A DNA stretch of 64,000 nt from assembly GCA_932521025.1 (NCBI GenBank), contig OW051471.1, positions 2,046,001 to 2,110,000 of the forward strand, written 5' to 3'. Source of the stretch: Oscheius onirici. Its lineage: Eukaryota > Nematoda > Chromadorea > Rhabditida > Rhabditidae. How positions within the stretch are numbered: position 1 is the stretch's first letter; every line of letters starts with the position of its first letter. Positions 1 through 10,978 of the stretch are shown one piece after another. A model generated the notes under the pieces. It was given only the letters and a program-made list of their open reading frames with translations, searched no databases and was not told the DNA's origin. The position numbers and the translations under genes were made by a program.

Positions 1-1401
1 GAATCAATTCACCAGTCTATCGATTCCGGAGACTATGACATTATTTCATATCACGATTACCGCGGACTCCATGAAGCTGTTCACAGTCCTACTTTTGGAC
101 CACAGGGACCGCCAATTCCGCCCATATTCAACTTGAATCTGGACTACGAGGTCCCGAAAAATGGGAATACCAAACTGCCAAGAGCGCTACCATCCACGAA
201 AAAGGTCAGATTTGATTCGAATTCAAATGAACAAAAGTTTTTTTTTAGCTTTCATCGTGTTTTCGCATTACTTTTTGTATATCACATCTTGTCTGGGCTG
301 GTATTGTTGCCGGTTTATCTTTTTGGTTAACTTTATATATTGATTGGTCAGCTGTGCGGAATAATGGTATTGTTATCATTACACTTTCTGCAAGTACTTA
401 TTTTGTAAGTTTTTGACCTTTCCCTTGTTTTTTCTGCTTAAAAAAGGCTTTTTTCACCAGCACTTCCAGATTGCGACAAATCTCCTGACCGCTTTCGGCT
501 TTGCAATATCCAGTCTGAAAATTATCAAATATGGTTATTGGCTCCTTATGTGCACACTTTTTTGGGACGCATTAGACAGTGTGAATAGTTCCAGTATAAC
601 ACCCAAGAACAAAGCAGCACTACCTGCTCTTATGCTTGGATTGATTATACACTTAGGTACTTTTTTTTACTTTTGTGACACAGAACGTATTTGATTATGG
701 CAAAAGTAGGTCCTAATTTTTAATTCATTTAGCTGCTTTTTTGATACTTTTCACTCTCCATATTCTCATTTTCCCAAGAATTTTCTACAAAGCAATGGTT
801 CGCCTATTGCAATTCTTAAAGAGTTCCTTTTTCAGCAAAGCTTTGATGTTATTCTTCTTTTACTGCTTTCAGTGGTCCCAATTGCAGCTAGCTTATTTGT
901 ACTCGTTTATACTATGCCTGTTTGGCAGACTATTCTCAACGTTAGTTCAACAAAAACTTGATAAGTTTGGCGTTTTTTTAGATGTACATGAGTCTTTTTC
1001 TCCTATCGATAATCATTTGGAAGTCGGAAATAGGAACCCTTGTAATTACGTTACTCTTGGTAAGATATTTATTTGTTGCTGTTCGTCCTTTACCCCAAAA
1101 TCCAGAATTTGGCGCGAAGATGTGAACGTATTTCCAGGGCATCTACCACGTGCTTCTCCATATCCTAGCTATTGTCGATGTAAAACTAATCGCATTCCAG
1201 CCTGTCTCTGTTTTTCTTGCCATCAAAGTTACTACGCTGTGTCAAGAAATTGCACTATTAACCTTGTGGAGAAGAGTTCGAGAAATCATGGATGGACCGC
1301 TGGTAAAGAGGATTTCGGTTGGAATTGCCGGCCGTCTTCTGAAAATGTTTACTCGATCGCAGGAGCTAAAAGCAATCGGAATGGCTAAAAGCAGACATTA
1401 A
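1..1401 (+). CDS. Multi-pass membrane protein, paralog A (5' end cut by window edge)
   Basis: Partial gene. My exon model is 1-204, 249-404, 461-656, 733-797, 836-940, 982-1059 and 1138-1401 (stop TAA); all joints are in frame and the introns are 38-78 nt with GT..AG ends. The hydrophilic N-terminus contains SGDYDIISYHDY and TFGPQGP, shared closely with the next gene; by comparison only about seven codons lie before base 1. After it come several hydrophobic helices (in exons 2, 3, 4, 5, 6 and 7), then a basic tail starting with WRRVREIMDGP. I do not recognise the family. It is probably a nematode membrane protein, and a receptor role cannot be claimed. A poly(A) signal AATAAA follows at 1423-1428. 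The internal short introns are inferred from frame and hydrophobicity, and the one at 798-835 is the least certain. Confidence 0.7.
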
Positions 1402-1616
1402 AATGATCATTTATTCGGAACAAATAAAATTCTTGTAAAATTCAGTGTTCTTCGGCCCTGTCTTTCTTCCAATGAGGAGTTGTTTATTTTGAAAAAAAAA
1501 AACGTATCTGATCACCTGGTAACCTTTTCATTTGTTGCTCTAAAAACGCTGATAAGGTTCACATTTCTTGACCGACTAATCCTCTCTCTTCTCACGCTAT
1601 AAGCCCCACCTTTGAA

Positions 1617-2342
1617 ATGACCGAACTGGACAACACCTCTATTTACCAATCCATTGCTTCTGGAGACTATGACACTATTTCCTACCACGACTATCATGGA
1701 TATGGAGAAACTGTTCACAGTCCTACGTTTGGTCCACAGGGACCACTGATCCCGCCAGAATTTAATTTGGATATAGACTACGAGGTTCCAAAGAGAACTA
1801 GATTGCCGAGGACTATACCTGATCCGAATAAGGTACAGCAGCGGTGAGCAAACAAACTCACTAAAGTTGTAGATGTCATCACGTTTCCGAATAACCGTTT
1901 GTCTTCTGAATACAGTCATGGTATTTCTTGCTGCTCTATCACTATTCCTCTATTTCTATCGACCGAATGGCTGGCCAACATTCAAATCGAGTTGCAGTGT
2001 TGTCAACATCATTATTCTTACAATGCTGCTTATATCCAGATCAGATAATATCGTCATCTTGGCTACTGGTATTCTGGTAAATTTCCCATAGACAAAGCAT
2101 CAATTTTGTTTCCGGATCATTTATATGCTTCTTATTTATTTATATGTATTTGTTGCTCTATTGACGTCAACAAGTAACCAACTCATTTTGTCGTATAACT
2201 TGGTCTTGCAGGCTACACAATGATCCACATTCTACTAAACATCACTACTTTGGGTCAAGAAGTGATGTTTTTACTATTGAGAAGAGTTCGGAAAGTCATG
2301 TCTGGACCATCGAAAGAATACTGGCAAGAATTTCAAGTCTAA
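1617..2342 (+). CDS. Multi-pass membrane protein, paralog B
   Basis: Tandem duplicate of the preceding gene. It starts at ATG 1617 (MTELDNTSIYQS). Exons are 1617-1832, 1873-2076, about 2116-2173, and 2212-2342 (stop TAA). The N-terminus repeats SGDYDTISYHDY and TFGPQGP of paralog A; hydrophobic spans follow, and the end carries LLRRVRKVMSGP, matching WRRVREIMDGP of A. It is shorter than A by several helices. The joint after 2076 is odd. Reading on hits a TAG within five codons, and the nearest canonical acceptors would make introns of only 15 or 21 nt. A 39-nt intron (2077-2115) fits the usual size and frame but ends TTTCCGG, that is GG instead of AG. If no splice occurs the protein truncates after exon 2. 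The poly(A) signal is at 2435-2440. The function is unknown. Confidence 0.65.
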
Positions 2343-2420
2343 AAGACCGTGTACATATATATGTTTCTCGTTCGCAAGAGCCGAAAGCAGTCGAAGCACA
2401 TCAAACAAAGTTATGAACTG

Positions 2421-2447
2421 TTTTATTCAGTACAAATAAAATTTCTA
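2421..2447. promoter_or_regulatory. Overlapping poly(A) signals of two convergent genes
   Basis: AATAAA on the + strand at 2435-2440 serves paralog B and ends five bases before the phosphatase stop codon (2445-2447 on the minus strand). TTTATT at 2422-2427 reads AATAAA on the minus strand and serves the phosphatase. The two transcripts must overlap or meet within a few dozen bases. Confidence 0.6.
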
Positions 2448-5400
2448 TCGCCTCTTGAAGACAAGAATAAGAGCTAGAGCTAGTGACAGGAGAGCGACAA
2501 TCATAGAGATTATGGCTATCCAGACGGGGGCAGAAGAGTAGGACTCTGTTTCCTGGAACGGCTTTGAGTAGACAATACAGTCCAATCTGTCTGGGTAGAG
2601 ACAGAGCAATTGATTGATAAGATGGGCTACTTCAGAGTTTTCCATCGAGCCGGAGAAGAGCCCGTAAGGAGTTTTTTTCTACGGGAAATGTAAAAATACC
2701 ATGAGAAAGGTCCATCAGCCCAGAGGCCAACGTCTTCTCCTCCGTGACTGCCTAGTTTTGCGTAGATGGCCGCTGGAGACTGGAACTGAGGGTCTTCTGA
2801 AAAAAAAAATAACAGTAACAGTGACGGTACTCACTTCCTTCAACTGGATCATAGTCAACTGACCGATTAGCTCCTGGACCCACAGCGAAGAAGATTCCGG
2901 GAACTGGAGGATCTCCCTCTCTCTGTCCCTCTTCCCACTTTTCGTTTTCTCAAGTACAGTTTTTTAAAAACCAAATAGACTTCATACCAAAAACACTGTG
3001 AGTCTTGTCCATATATCCTGGCAGTGAAACAGCATGTGAATGATCAGCCGTGACGAGAATAAGTGTTTCTCCGGGATCTGTCATGACCCGGGCCTAGATT
3101 TTTTTCAGCTGATCTGAGAGATACCCTACAGTATTCACAGCCTCGTCCAGTTCCAGTACCTCTTCTGAGGCCAGTCTCATCTTGTTTCTGTGCTCTGCGG
3201 CATCAATGTTTCCTCCTAAGACGACTTTTTAAGAGACAGTCGTTTAAAAATACCTTCAATCATTAGAAAGTAGCCGTTCGGATTGTCTCTTTCCATAATT
3301 CTGATAGCCTTTTCGGTCAGTTCCTTTAGTCTGGGGACTGTTCTTTGCTGGCTGAGAGTCTGGTCGAGGTAGTAAGGGAGACGGAGAGGAGCGAACAGGG
3401 CTAGAATAGTTACTGTATTAATGTTTTTCTGTATTGTCTCCGTCTCTCTTTGTCTCTCCGTCTCTGTCCCTCTGTCCTTCTTCTTTTACTCTCAGTTTCT
3501 TGCTCTCTCAGCCTCTCCGTCTTTCTGTCTCTCCCTCTCACCCAAAACCTTCGCATTCCTTCTCGGATCCAGAATATCGAAATCTTGAGTCGAGTTGACA
3601 AAGACCCTATTTCCACCAAGAGTCAGCCATTCCTCTGGAATGTTCCTACTATCGTTCCGGGAACCAAGAGGGACTGAAAGAAGGTTAGCAGCTCCTCCTC
3701 CAATAAGAACCTGAAAGTTTTTTTTGAATGGAAAAGAGATTAATATTCACTTTGAACTCCCTTGCTGGGTACTGTAGAAGCTGACTACCTATGTCTTTTC
3801 CTCTACAGAGAGGCACATTCCGTAGCTGGACATCGGCGTCGGAGGCTATGCGACGGTTGACCCCCTAAATATTGTTCTACGGGAGAAACTGACGGTAACC
3901 TTGGCATACATGGCTGCTGGAGTAGCTCCAGTTATCCTATCGGTGGTCACGAAACCGACTGAGAGTCCTGGAAACTGTCACTGTCACTTCTCCAGTAGAG
4001 ACTCCAGACTCTCTAACTCTAACGTTCCAGACTCTCTAACTGGATTAGTTGTGCAACTTTCTATTTTTTTCGAATAACTTTCACACTTTTTGAAGAAACT
4101 TAAAAGTTACAAACTAATCTTCTGCACAGAATAAATTAGCAAGCCATTCAAAGAACAGACTTCCTCAGCATAACGACCTTCGATACCCTCGGAAGTGGAG
4201 AAGCCGCCGTCTTCACCGTCTACAGACAGATGGAAAAGGACGGATTCACTGCCGGACTCGCCAAGATGCTCCTGAAGAAGAAGCACAGACTGCCAGTCGA
4301 TGCCTACTATATTCTGACCGACGGAGCAGGAATTCCGGTAGAAGATGACGTCGTCCTGGCGAATAAGTATCCCGGTGGCGCTACCCTGACGGTCTCTGCC
4401 AAGATGAAGGAACTGACCAACGACAAGAACGAGACGCCGTATGATGGAGAAGGTTACGTGTCTGGATTTTTCGGCGACATGAACATTCCTGTGCTCTACT
4501 CTCCATTCCAGCTACGCGGATTCCTCAAGAGCAGTCTCTCCAATCATGGGAAAATCTTATGCTTCGATAAATACGAGGCAGATCTGATTCACGATGCCGA
4601 ATTCCTGGTCAAGAAGCCCTCCGAGACGGACGACTACAAGAAGGAACTCGAGAAGTACAAGGCTGAGCAGAAGATGCTGATCGAGGAAGGCAAGAAGAAG
4701 GACGACAAGTTGGCCGCCTTCAAGCAGGATCTGAACGAAGGACAGAAAAGAGTCGAGGCGCTGGAAGATGTAAAGAACAAGCTGTCTTTCGAGCTCGAGA
4801 AGGTCAAGGAGGAAAAGACCAGTATGGTCGAACTCATGATGGCCGGAGACAAGAGAGAAGACAATCTGCGTCTCGAGCAGGACGACTTCAAGAAGAACGT
4901 TGAAGAGAAGAAGAAGAGAGTCGAAATGCTCGAAGAGGAGATGGACAGGCTGGATGATGAGATGGAGAAGGTCAAGGATGAGAAGAAGACTCTCGAGGAG
5001 AAGAAGAACAAGCTGGTCGAGCAGCTCAACAATCAAGAGAAGAGATAGAGAAGGAGAGCAATGCCTAGTGGCAGACAGTAGGATCACCAAATAAATGCTT
5101 GACTGGTGAGCAACTCTCTTCTAGTCTTCGGTAGCTACTTCTCACCAGACTATATGATTAGGCCCCGGACAGTACGGCAAAAGTTCAGACAGTAGAACAG
5201 TCATACCTAGATAGTACAATATGCTTTAGATACTTATTGTTAGACTGTAGTACACCGTCTGGATGGATACCCGGACAGTAGGACTAGTCAGGATACGGTA
5301 GTCTCGATGCTCTGAGAGAACAATACAGTCTCGATACCAAGACAGTACAACATAGTCTCTGGATACACAGACAGTAAGACAGAGACTAGATGTCCAGACA

Positions 5401-6048
5401 GTACCATTTACTGTTATTTGTGTTATAGGGCAAACAGACCTCTCTGAAGAGCCAGTTCGGCAATCCCATCCCTGATCAGATCTTCCTCGTTGCCTGAGCA
5501 GTCTTGTGGACGCTCAGGCAACATTCCCAGAGTATAGTGATCGACCTTATAACCACAGAAAAGAGCCACAGCTGAAGCTGCAGAGTCTGTCACATGCTTG
5601 TTGAATGAACTGGTCTAAAGAGGTTCTTTGAATTGGGGTAAGGGCAGTATACCTTGATTAGAGAACTGTATGGGAACTGATCAAAGCTGAAGGGGAGGTC
5701 GTAATAGGACTGATTGAGCTTTTCTCCTTTGTATAGTCTAGCTACAGTGACGGCAGGGATGCCCATACCGTCTCCGAGAAAGAAGATAACGTTTTTGGGA
5801 GGACGTTCTGAAAAAAAGGGAGTGAGAGACAGAGGTACACAACAGGATAGACAGAGGAACAGAGAGATAGAGACTTACCCAGATCAGTAAAACCACCTAG
5901 TTTCTTCTGAACAAGTTCCTTGACTCTCTGTTTCCAGGGCTGGGGATCTGGGAGAGTTTCAGATAAAAAATTGTTTTAATTTACCTTGACAATGGCCTAA
6001 AGAAGCTGAGGAAAGCACTAGAATTATCCATATTCGAAGTCGAAACAT
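2445..6048 (-). CDS. Alkaline phosphatase, secreted or membrane-anchored
   Basis: Phosphomonoesterase of the zinc/magnesium alkaline phosphatase family. Exons on the minus strand are 6048-5985, 5947-5879, 5807-5653, 5614-5440, 3967-3900, 3864-3751, 3710-3542, 3400-3254, 3215-3130, 3093-2988, 2948-2835, 2796-2700 and 2661-2445. They sum to 526 codons plus stop, the usual family size. A signal peptide starts MFRLRIWIILVLSS. Metal and catalytic motifs are present in order: FLGDGMG, the nucleophile in VTDSAAS, TTDRITGATPA, EGGNID with the zinc-binding His four residues on, TADHSH, and HGGEDV. The C-terminus ends in a strong hydrophobic span plus FKRR, fitting a GPI signal or a membrane anchor. 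Most introns are 35-40 nt. The intron after 3967 is 1472 nt and hosts an opposite-strand gene. The last intron (2662-2699) needs a GG acceptor to keep frame; reading without a splice gives a frameshift. Confidence 0.9.
3425..3545. repeat. Pyrimidine-rich low-complexity tract
   Basis: Runs of CTCTC, GTCTCTCCGTCTC and similar fill most of a 141-nt phosphatase intron. No coding signal is present, although both strands stay open by chance. Confidence 0.7.
4230..5048 (+). CDS. Intronless coiled-coil protein nested in the phosphatase intron
   Basis: Open frame of 272 codons on the strand opposite its host gene, wholly inside the phosphatase intron 3968-5439. Residues 1 to about 130 are globular, containing DAYYILTDGAGIPVEDD and GATLTVSAKM, which faintly suggest a beta-grasp-like fold. 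From about residue 135 to the end runs a charged Lys/Glu-rich coiled coil. Lysine is almost always AAG and the third positions are GC-rich, unlike the flanking DNA. The frame stays open upstream to base 4140 with sensible residues (TDFLSITTFDTLGSG) but has no ATG there. The true N-terminus may therefore be lost, start at a non-AUG codon or come from an unseen exon. AATAAA lies at 5090-5095. The lack of introns and the nested position fit a retroposed copy. I do not recognise the family. Confidence 0.7.
   Translation: MEKDGFTAGLAKMLLKKKHRLPVDAYYILTDGAGIPVEDDVVLANKYPGGATLTVSAKMKELTNDKNETPYDGEGYVSGFFGDMNIPVLYSPFQLRGFLKSSLSNHGKILCFDKYEADLIHDAEFLVKKPSETDDYKKELEKYKAEQKMLIEEGKKKDDKLAAFKQDLNEGQKRVEALEDVKNKLSFELEKVKEEKTSMVELMMAGDKREDNLRLEQDDFKKNVEEKKKRVEMLEEEMDRLDDEMEKVKDEKKTLEEKKNKLVEQLNNQEKR
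5150..5412. repeat. Degenerate GACAGTA minisatellite
   Basis: More than ten diverged copies of (C/A)GACAGTA or its close variants occur with irregular spacing, between the nested coiled-coil gene and the next phosphatase exon. Because the copies are diverged this looks like an old tandem array. Confidence 0.55.
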
Positions 6049-6309
6049 GTCAGGGGAAGAGACTCTATGTGTTGTCTATCGAACAAATGCCGCTCTGCTG
6101 ATTTGCATTGAACGATCTGTGATGATCTTTAGCGGTGAAATGCACGCTTTTCAGGCAGATCGGGGCACAGTGCCCTTTGGAAGAAGAATGAACAAAAAAA
6201 ACTGGAAAATGTTCTCAAGTCGACTCGCCGTTATCCGACGAGCAGCACGACTCATATTCGGCTCGTGCCAGTCTAGCGCATTCACAGTAGTGCTGACATA
6301 TTAAAATGC

Positions 6310-7335
6310 CCATATCATACCTGCGAGATGAAACAAAAAAATATTTTCTTCAGAGTTCCAATTTACAAACGAGAACGCTGACAGAAAACAGAAAATGAAC
6401 AGAAGATGAAATACAGAATCTCTTTTTTCCATGGACAATGATGCTATTTGAAAAACGGGGAAATTATCATACTAATCATATTCTTCCCATTGCGAGCACT
6501 CTACTGTTATTATGCTTCTTTGTCAGATCTTCTACTGTCTTTGAAACCTTTCGAAAATCAATTATTTCGAGCCGTCAGTTCCAAACAGCATAGTCTCAGA
6601 GTTCTTCCCAGAATCTCTGTGGACTACATAGATTCCTTGTGGTATGAAGATGGGAGGAGCCTTGTCATCATAAGTGATTCCCGTGAATACCATGACACTT
6701 TTCGGATATCCCACTCGTGATACAGCGATATGTGGTTGCGAAATAGCATAAATACGATCATTCTGCTTGTTTAGTGACTGTTCGACGGTAAAAACTTTCT
6801 AGTGGAGAGAATCGTTTTATGAAATCCTATGAAACTTTGTGGCAAGATCTTCTCTTCGTTTTGCTCTGATCGGACAGAAACTGACGCGTTCCTTGCTGGT
6901 AATTTCCTTTTTAATGATTCTGCTCATAGATTGAGATTGCCAGCCAAAATTGGAATTAAATTGCGGTTTTTCCACAAAACCGAAAGGCCGCTCCCGCCAA
7001 CCTGGTTCCCGTAATTTGGGGACACCCAGTACACTTCATGTGCTGCAGCGCAGACCTATTTGAAAAGACCAAATCTTACCTGCGAGATGAAACAAAACTA
7101 TTTTCTTCAGACTCCCAATTTTCAAAGAACGCTGGCAGAAAACAGAAAATGATAGAAGATGAAACACAGACTCTCTTTTTTCCATGGACGATGCTATTTT
7201 GAAAAACTTGAAAATTGTCGTACTATGTAATCACATTTTTAGATTGTACTCGAATGTTATTTCGCTTCTTTGTCAGAACTTATACTATCTTTGAAACCTT
7301 TTTCGAAAATCTCAATTAAATTTCTTTTCAGAAAA
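6310..7335. repeat. Pair of direct repeats, about 250 bp each
   Basis: The segment at about 6316-6560 recurs at about 7076-7330 with many substitutions and small indels. Shared landmarks are CCTGCGAGATGAAACAAA, CAGAAAACAGAAAATGA, CTCTTTTTTCCATGGAC and CTTCTTTGTCAGA. The unit spacing is about 760 bp, so this is a diverged local duplication. No coding sequence is seen. Confidence 0.75.
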
Positions 7336-8104
7336 TTTCTTTTCAGATTCTCTATGGGCTCCCAGAATTCTTTCAAAAAGAACGTTGTCCCGAGAAAATA
7401 ACAGTATTGCCCTGCTTTTTTCTCAATTCCCATCCAAATACTAATTGATGTGTACTGTGTATTGTACAGAAACGAGATGTTCGATTTTTCACCAAAGTCC
7501 TACAGAATGATCGTTCTCACTGGCTCCTCGAAACCACATATTTTTGCTGAAACTTTGCGATAAAAAGACACCGTCCTGCAATTTTCTAAGCTTGTCTTGC
7601 ATCCACTTCAATTGTAGATAGTTGGTTGAAAATACGGTGTTCTTTTTCAAAATACTAACAGCAATTGAACGATTCGGAATTTATACTATCCTTTACTGAA
7701 CAGATCTGAATTCATTTTTCAATTGGAAATATACAACAAACTGTTTTCACGCTTTATTTTCTGACTATATGATATTCATGAAATATTTCTGGAATAACTT
7801 TTCGTTGGATATGCTGTTTCTCCGGGCTCTCTGCCTCTCAACAGTTCTAACCAATATCTTTCTTCTGAAGCCAAGGTGACCAAAACGATCCATTTTTCTC
7901 AACCTTAGCTAATTTTATGATTTCAAACATCCCGCCAATTCTTATCTACCGTAATACCGCGGCTGCGCGCCAGATTCAAATCTCTTTGGCCCCAGTTCTA
8001 TTGTATGTCACGTCTTGAATTCACTTCTTTTGTTGATCGAAAAAAAGATCGAATAAATCTCATAAAACCAATCAGGTCTTCTTATATCTACCGATCGTTT
8101 ATCA

Positions 8105-8457
8105 TATACTTGGGCACCGAGCCGGCTCGAGCCTGACGGTTTTTTGCGATTTTCTCAAAATCTGATTCAATTTTCTCGATTTTTGTTCCAGACATTGCTT
8201 ATTGCTTTGTTGAATTCTAGCAAACAAGAAATTGGAATTTAAATTAGTAATTTTCGAGAAAAATGGAAAATGTACCGGCTCGAGCCGCTGAGCTTTTCCA
8301 TTTTTCTCGAAAATTACTAATTTGAATTCCAATTTCTTGTTTGCTAGAAGTCAACAAAGCAGTAACGAATGTCCGGAACAAAAAACGAGAAAATTGAATC
8401 AGATTTGGAAAAAATCGCAAAAAACCGTCAGGCTCGAGCCGGCTCGGTGCCCAAGTA
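8105..8457. mobile_element. Near-perfect palindromic foldback element
   Basis: Two arms of about 165 bp face each other around a GGCTCGAGCC centre near 8280. Both ends read TACTTGGGC(A)CCGAGCCGGCTCGAGCC inward, flanked by TA on each side, which fits a Tc1/mariner-type TA insertion. The same end, GCCCAAGTATAG, recurs at about 26698-26709, so it is a dispersed family. No coding capacity. Confidence 0.8.
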
Positions 8458-9639
8458 TAGTATGTAGCTGCTATATATTATAAATATTTCCCGGTTTCCA
8501 TATCAACTAGGTACTAAACTTGAAACATTTTCGAACAAAATGCACTTTTTCAATGTTCTCTGAATGCATCTAAAATTCTACAACTCCAATAGAAATTTTT
8601 TTCTGAACGATTAAGCCACCAGAGACCTAAAACTTTGGTGTTATGACAACATTTTCCGTTCATTTTTTTTTTTTTAGAAAAAACCGTTCGGCTATTGTTT
8701 ACACGCCTTTTTGTGAACTATATCATACTGCTGAAATATATTTTGAAAAACTATCGGTTACCATCACTTTGCGAACTTTTTGTCAACACTTTCGATCAAT
8801 TCTCTTCAGCACAATTCTAGCTTTATCCTGTTGAAACATTCTTGAAATGTTTACTTCAGATCTAATCTCTCTCCTAACACGCTGCCAATCGGGTTCCCAA
8901 ATAATGAAGCACAGTTAGTAAATTTCTACATTTTCTTGCCGGGCTCACGGACTTGTTCCAATCATTTGTCAGACAGTCACTTTGGTGTTCATGCCAAATT
9001 TCTCTTCTATTGTTTCCACGATATGGGTACTGCTTCTACTCTAATACTCAAACTTTTTTTTCTCCGAAACATTCTTCTAGAACTTTCAACGAATTTGCTC
9101 CAAACAGTATAGATCGCAAAAATCTTCAAAAATGAAGTCGAACAAGTCCCGTTTTTTTTTGAACCCTATCAGCGGCTTAGGTCTGGAAGATTCTAACTTT
9201 GGGCAACGATAATATTTGCATTGGGATCATATTTTTCGGCTTACAACAAAATCATCTGGGACTGTTTTCCACTTCCCCGTATATGTATGCACATGTAAGC
9301 AGGAAAACATTATTTTCTTAGGACCCCAATACTTTCTGAACTTGAATTCTGCTCCGATTGCTAGTCTTCCACTGTTTTAACATCGTTGAGCTTACAGTAT
9401 CCTACTGTTGAAACATTTGTCTAAAAATTTGTCGAACCTCATCCTGTTCTGAATTTTTTTTGATAGTACGCTTCCCAATCAAAGAAACAAAGTATGATCT
9501 ATACTCTCTTTCCAGAATCTCTCTGTTGACTACAGACTACTTCCAGTCACCTACCAGACAGTCACCTACGTTCCCCATTCTCAGAGACTCTTTCTCACAT
9601 CTTCCCAATCTCCGTAATGGTGCCTCATCCTGCCTAAAG

Positions 9640-10330
9640 CCCTTCTGATAGGGAAGCCCCTAAGCGCTGAGAGGCGAAGAGCCCCCTGACTGGGGATAAT
9701 CTTTGTCTATTTGCCTTCTTCTTATAAAGAGAAAGAGTAGTCATTTAGGACAGAGAGTGGGTGTCTCTCTCCAATTAGGCTCTCTTTCAGAAGCGGCAGG
9801 TGACTGTTATGATCAGTAGGACTACTAATGCCTAATGGTCCGCTAAATGGGAAATTAACGGGAGGCTGATTAGGAGGAATTCAGAGGGAGGAAATTATAA
9901 GAATCCAAAGGCAGGATTAGGAGAACTCTTATGGTGATCTTCGCCACTCCTTCACTGATTTGTTTTTTACTGGTGTAGGGTTCAGTCCCTCTCTGTCTCT
10001 GTCTCCATGTCGCCCTGTCCTCAATCCCTTCTCTTTTCCAAACCATTATCCTCCTCTCCGCCGGCCTCCTCTCACCTAATCCGTGCCCAATCCCTAAGGT
10101 CTTTACTCTCTCCCCCTTAGCCCCTAAAGAGGTCACCTAATCGATTTCTCTCTCTAGTGCGCTTAGTGCCTCCACTGTGAGAGAGACTAAGGATATTCTC
10201 CCCAGTTTGCTTTACGGCCCCCCCCCCCCCTCCCTCGCGCCACAAACACTCTAGAGCAGATTCCCATCAGATATTGATCGTGCCGTACCGGCCGTTAGCG
10301 ACACTAAGGGCATCGATCAGTTGCACTGTT
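9640..10330. other. GC-richer unique island, possible regulatory DNA
   Basis: Less AT-rich than its surroundings, with several homeodomain-like TAAT cores (near 9826-9874), blocks such as GGGGATAATC, and a run of 13 C at 10218-10230. No ORF with coding character. Similar islands occur at 13720-14350, 17700-18290 and 27040-27210. A role as enhancer or alternative promoter of the downstream homeodomain-like gene is only an inference. Confidence 0.35.
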
Positions 10331-10694
10331 CCCCTCTCTCTTTCTCGCTTTGGCCTAGAAGCTGTACTAGAGACACTAGCGTCCTTATCGCAACTGTCCA
10401 TCTCTTGCTAAGGGGTACTGGGGCCAAGCCCTCTTCCATTACTTCTTTCCCAATTTCTTTGGAGCTTTTTATATTTTTACATACTTTGCGGACGGCAAAC
10501 TGTAAATTAGGATAATTTTCCAACTATATTCTCTGCTCGAAGCAGTTTTTTCTGAATAGCAGGCTTTTGATATTTTTGATCGTTTGAACAGAAAAACAGT
10601 TGAGAAATCTTCTACGGTACCCGGGAGCAGTTGGAAAGAGACTATCCTTAAAGTGTTTACCGATTTATTTTTCACTTATTTGCTCAGTTCAGTC

Positions 10695-10880
10695 CAGGGT
10701 TGGGCGAACGTTCGTGTTCTTTGTTCTTTTTGACCGAACACGAACACGAACAGTTCGTGTTCGAGGACGAACATGGAACCGGCGAATGTTCGTGTTCGAT
10801 TGACGAACAAAAAGTGAAAATGTTCGCTGTTCGAGGCTCGAACAGAGTCCAAAATGGCACGAGCACGAACATTTTATACA
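10695..10880. mobile_element. Truncated hAT-type palindromic element (GTTCG motif)
   Basis: Begins CAGGGTTGGGCGAACGTTCG, the same terminus as the complete element at 49711-50120. It then runs through self-complementary GTTCGTGTTCG and CGAACACGAAC repeats. No matching right end or target duplication was found, so it is likely truncated. Confidence 0.6.
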
Positions 10881-10978
10881 GTACTAATGACAATACCCAT
10901 AGACTGTCTGAGTCAAAGTCACCAAAATTTTTTTTTTTAAAAAAAACACTGTTTATTCGGCTATCGATGCATTTCGCA

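Noticed and set aside
741-1388. 215-codon continuous frame over 741-1388
   Set aside because: Uses a TTG start and loses the hydrophobic pattern after 797. The spliced model with 38-40 nt introns gives consistent membrane helices and homology to paralog B.
2077-2091. 15-nt GT..ATAG intron in paralog B
   Set aside because: Not fully excluded, but far shorter than any other intron here; the 39-nt GG-acceptor model fits the size and homology better.
4557-5090. Long minus-strand Leu/Ser-rich frames opposite the nested coiled-coil gene
   Set aside because: They are the complement of a Lys/Glu coiled coil with biased codons; composition explains their openness.
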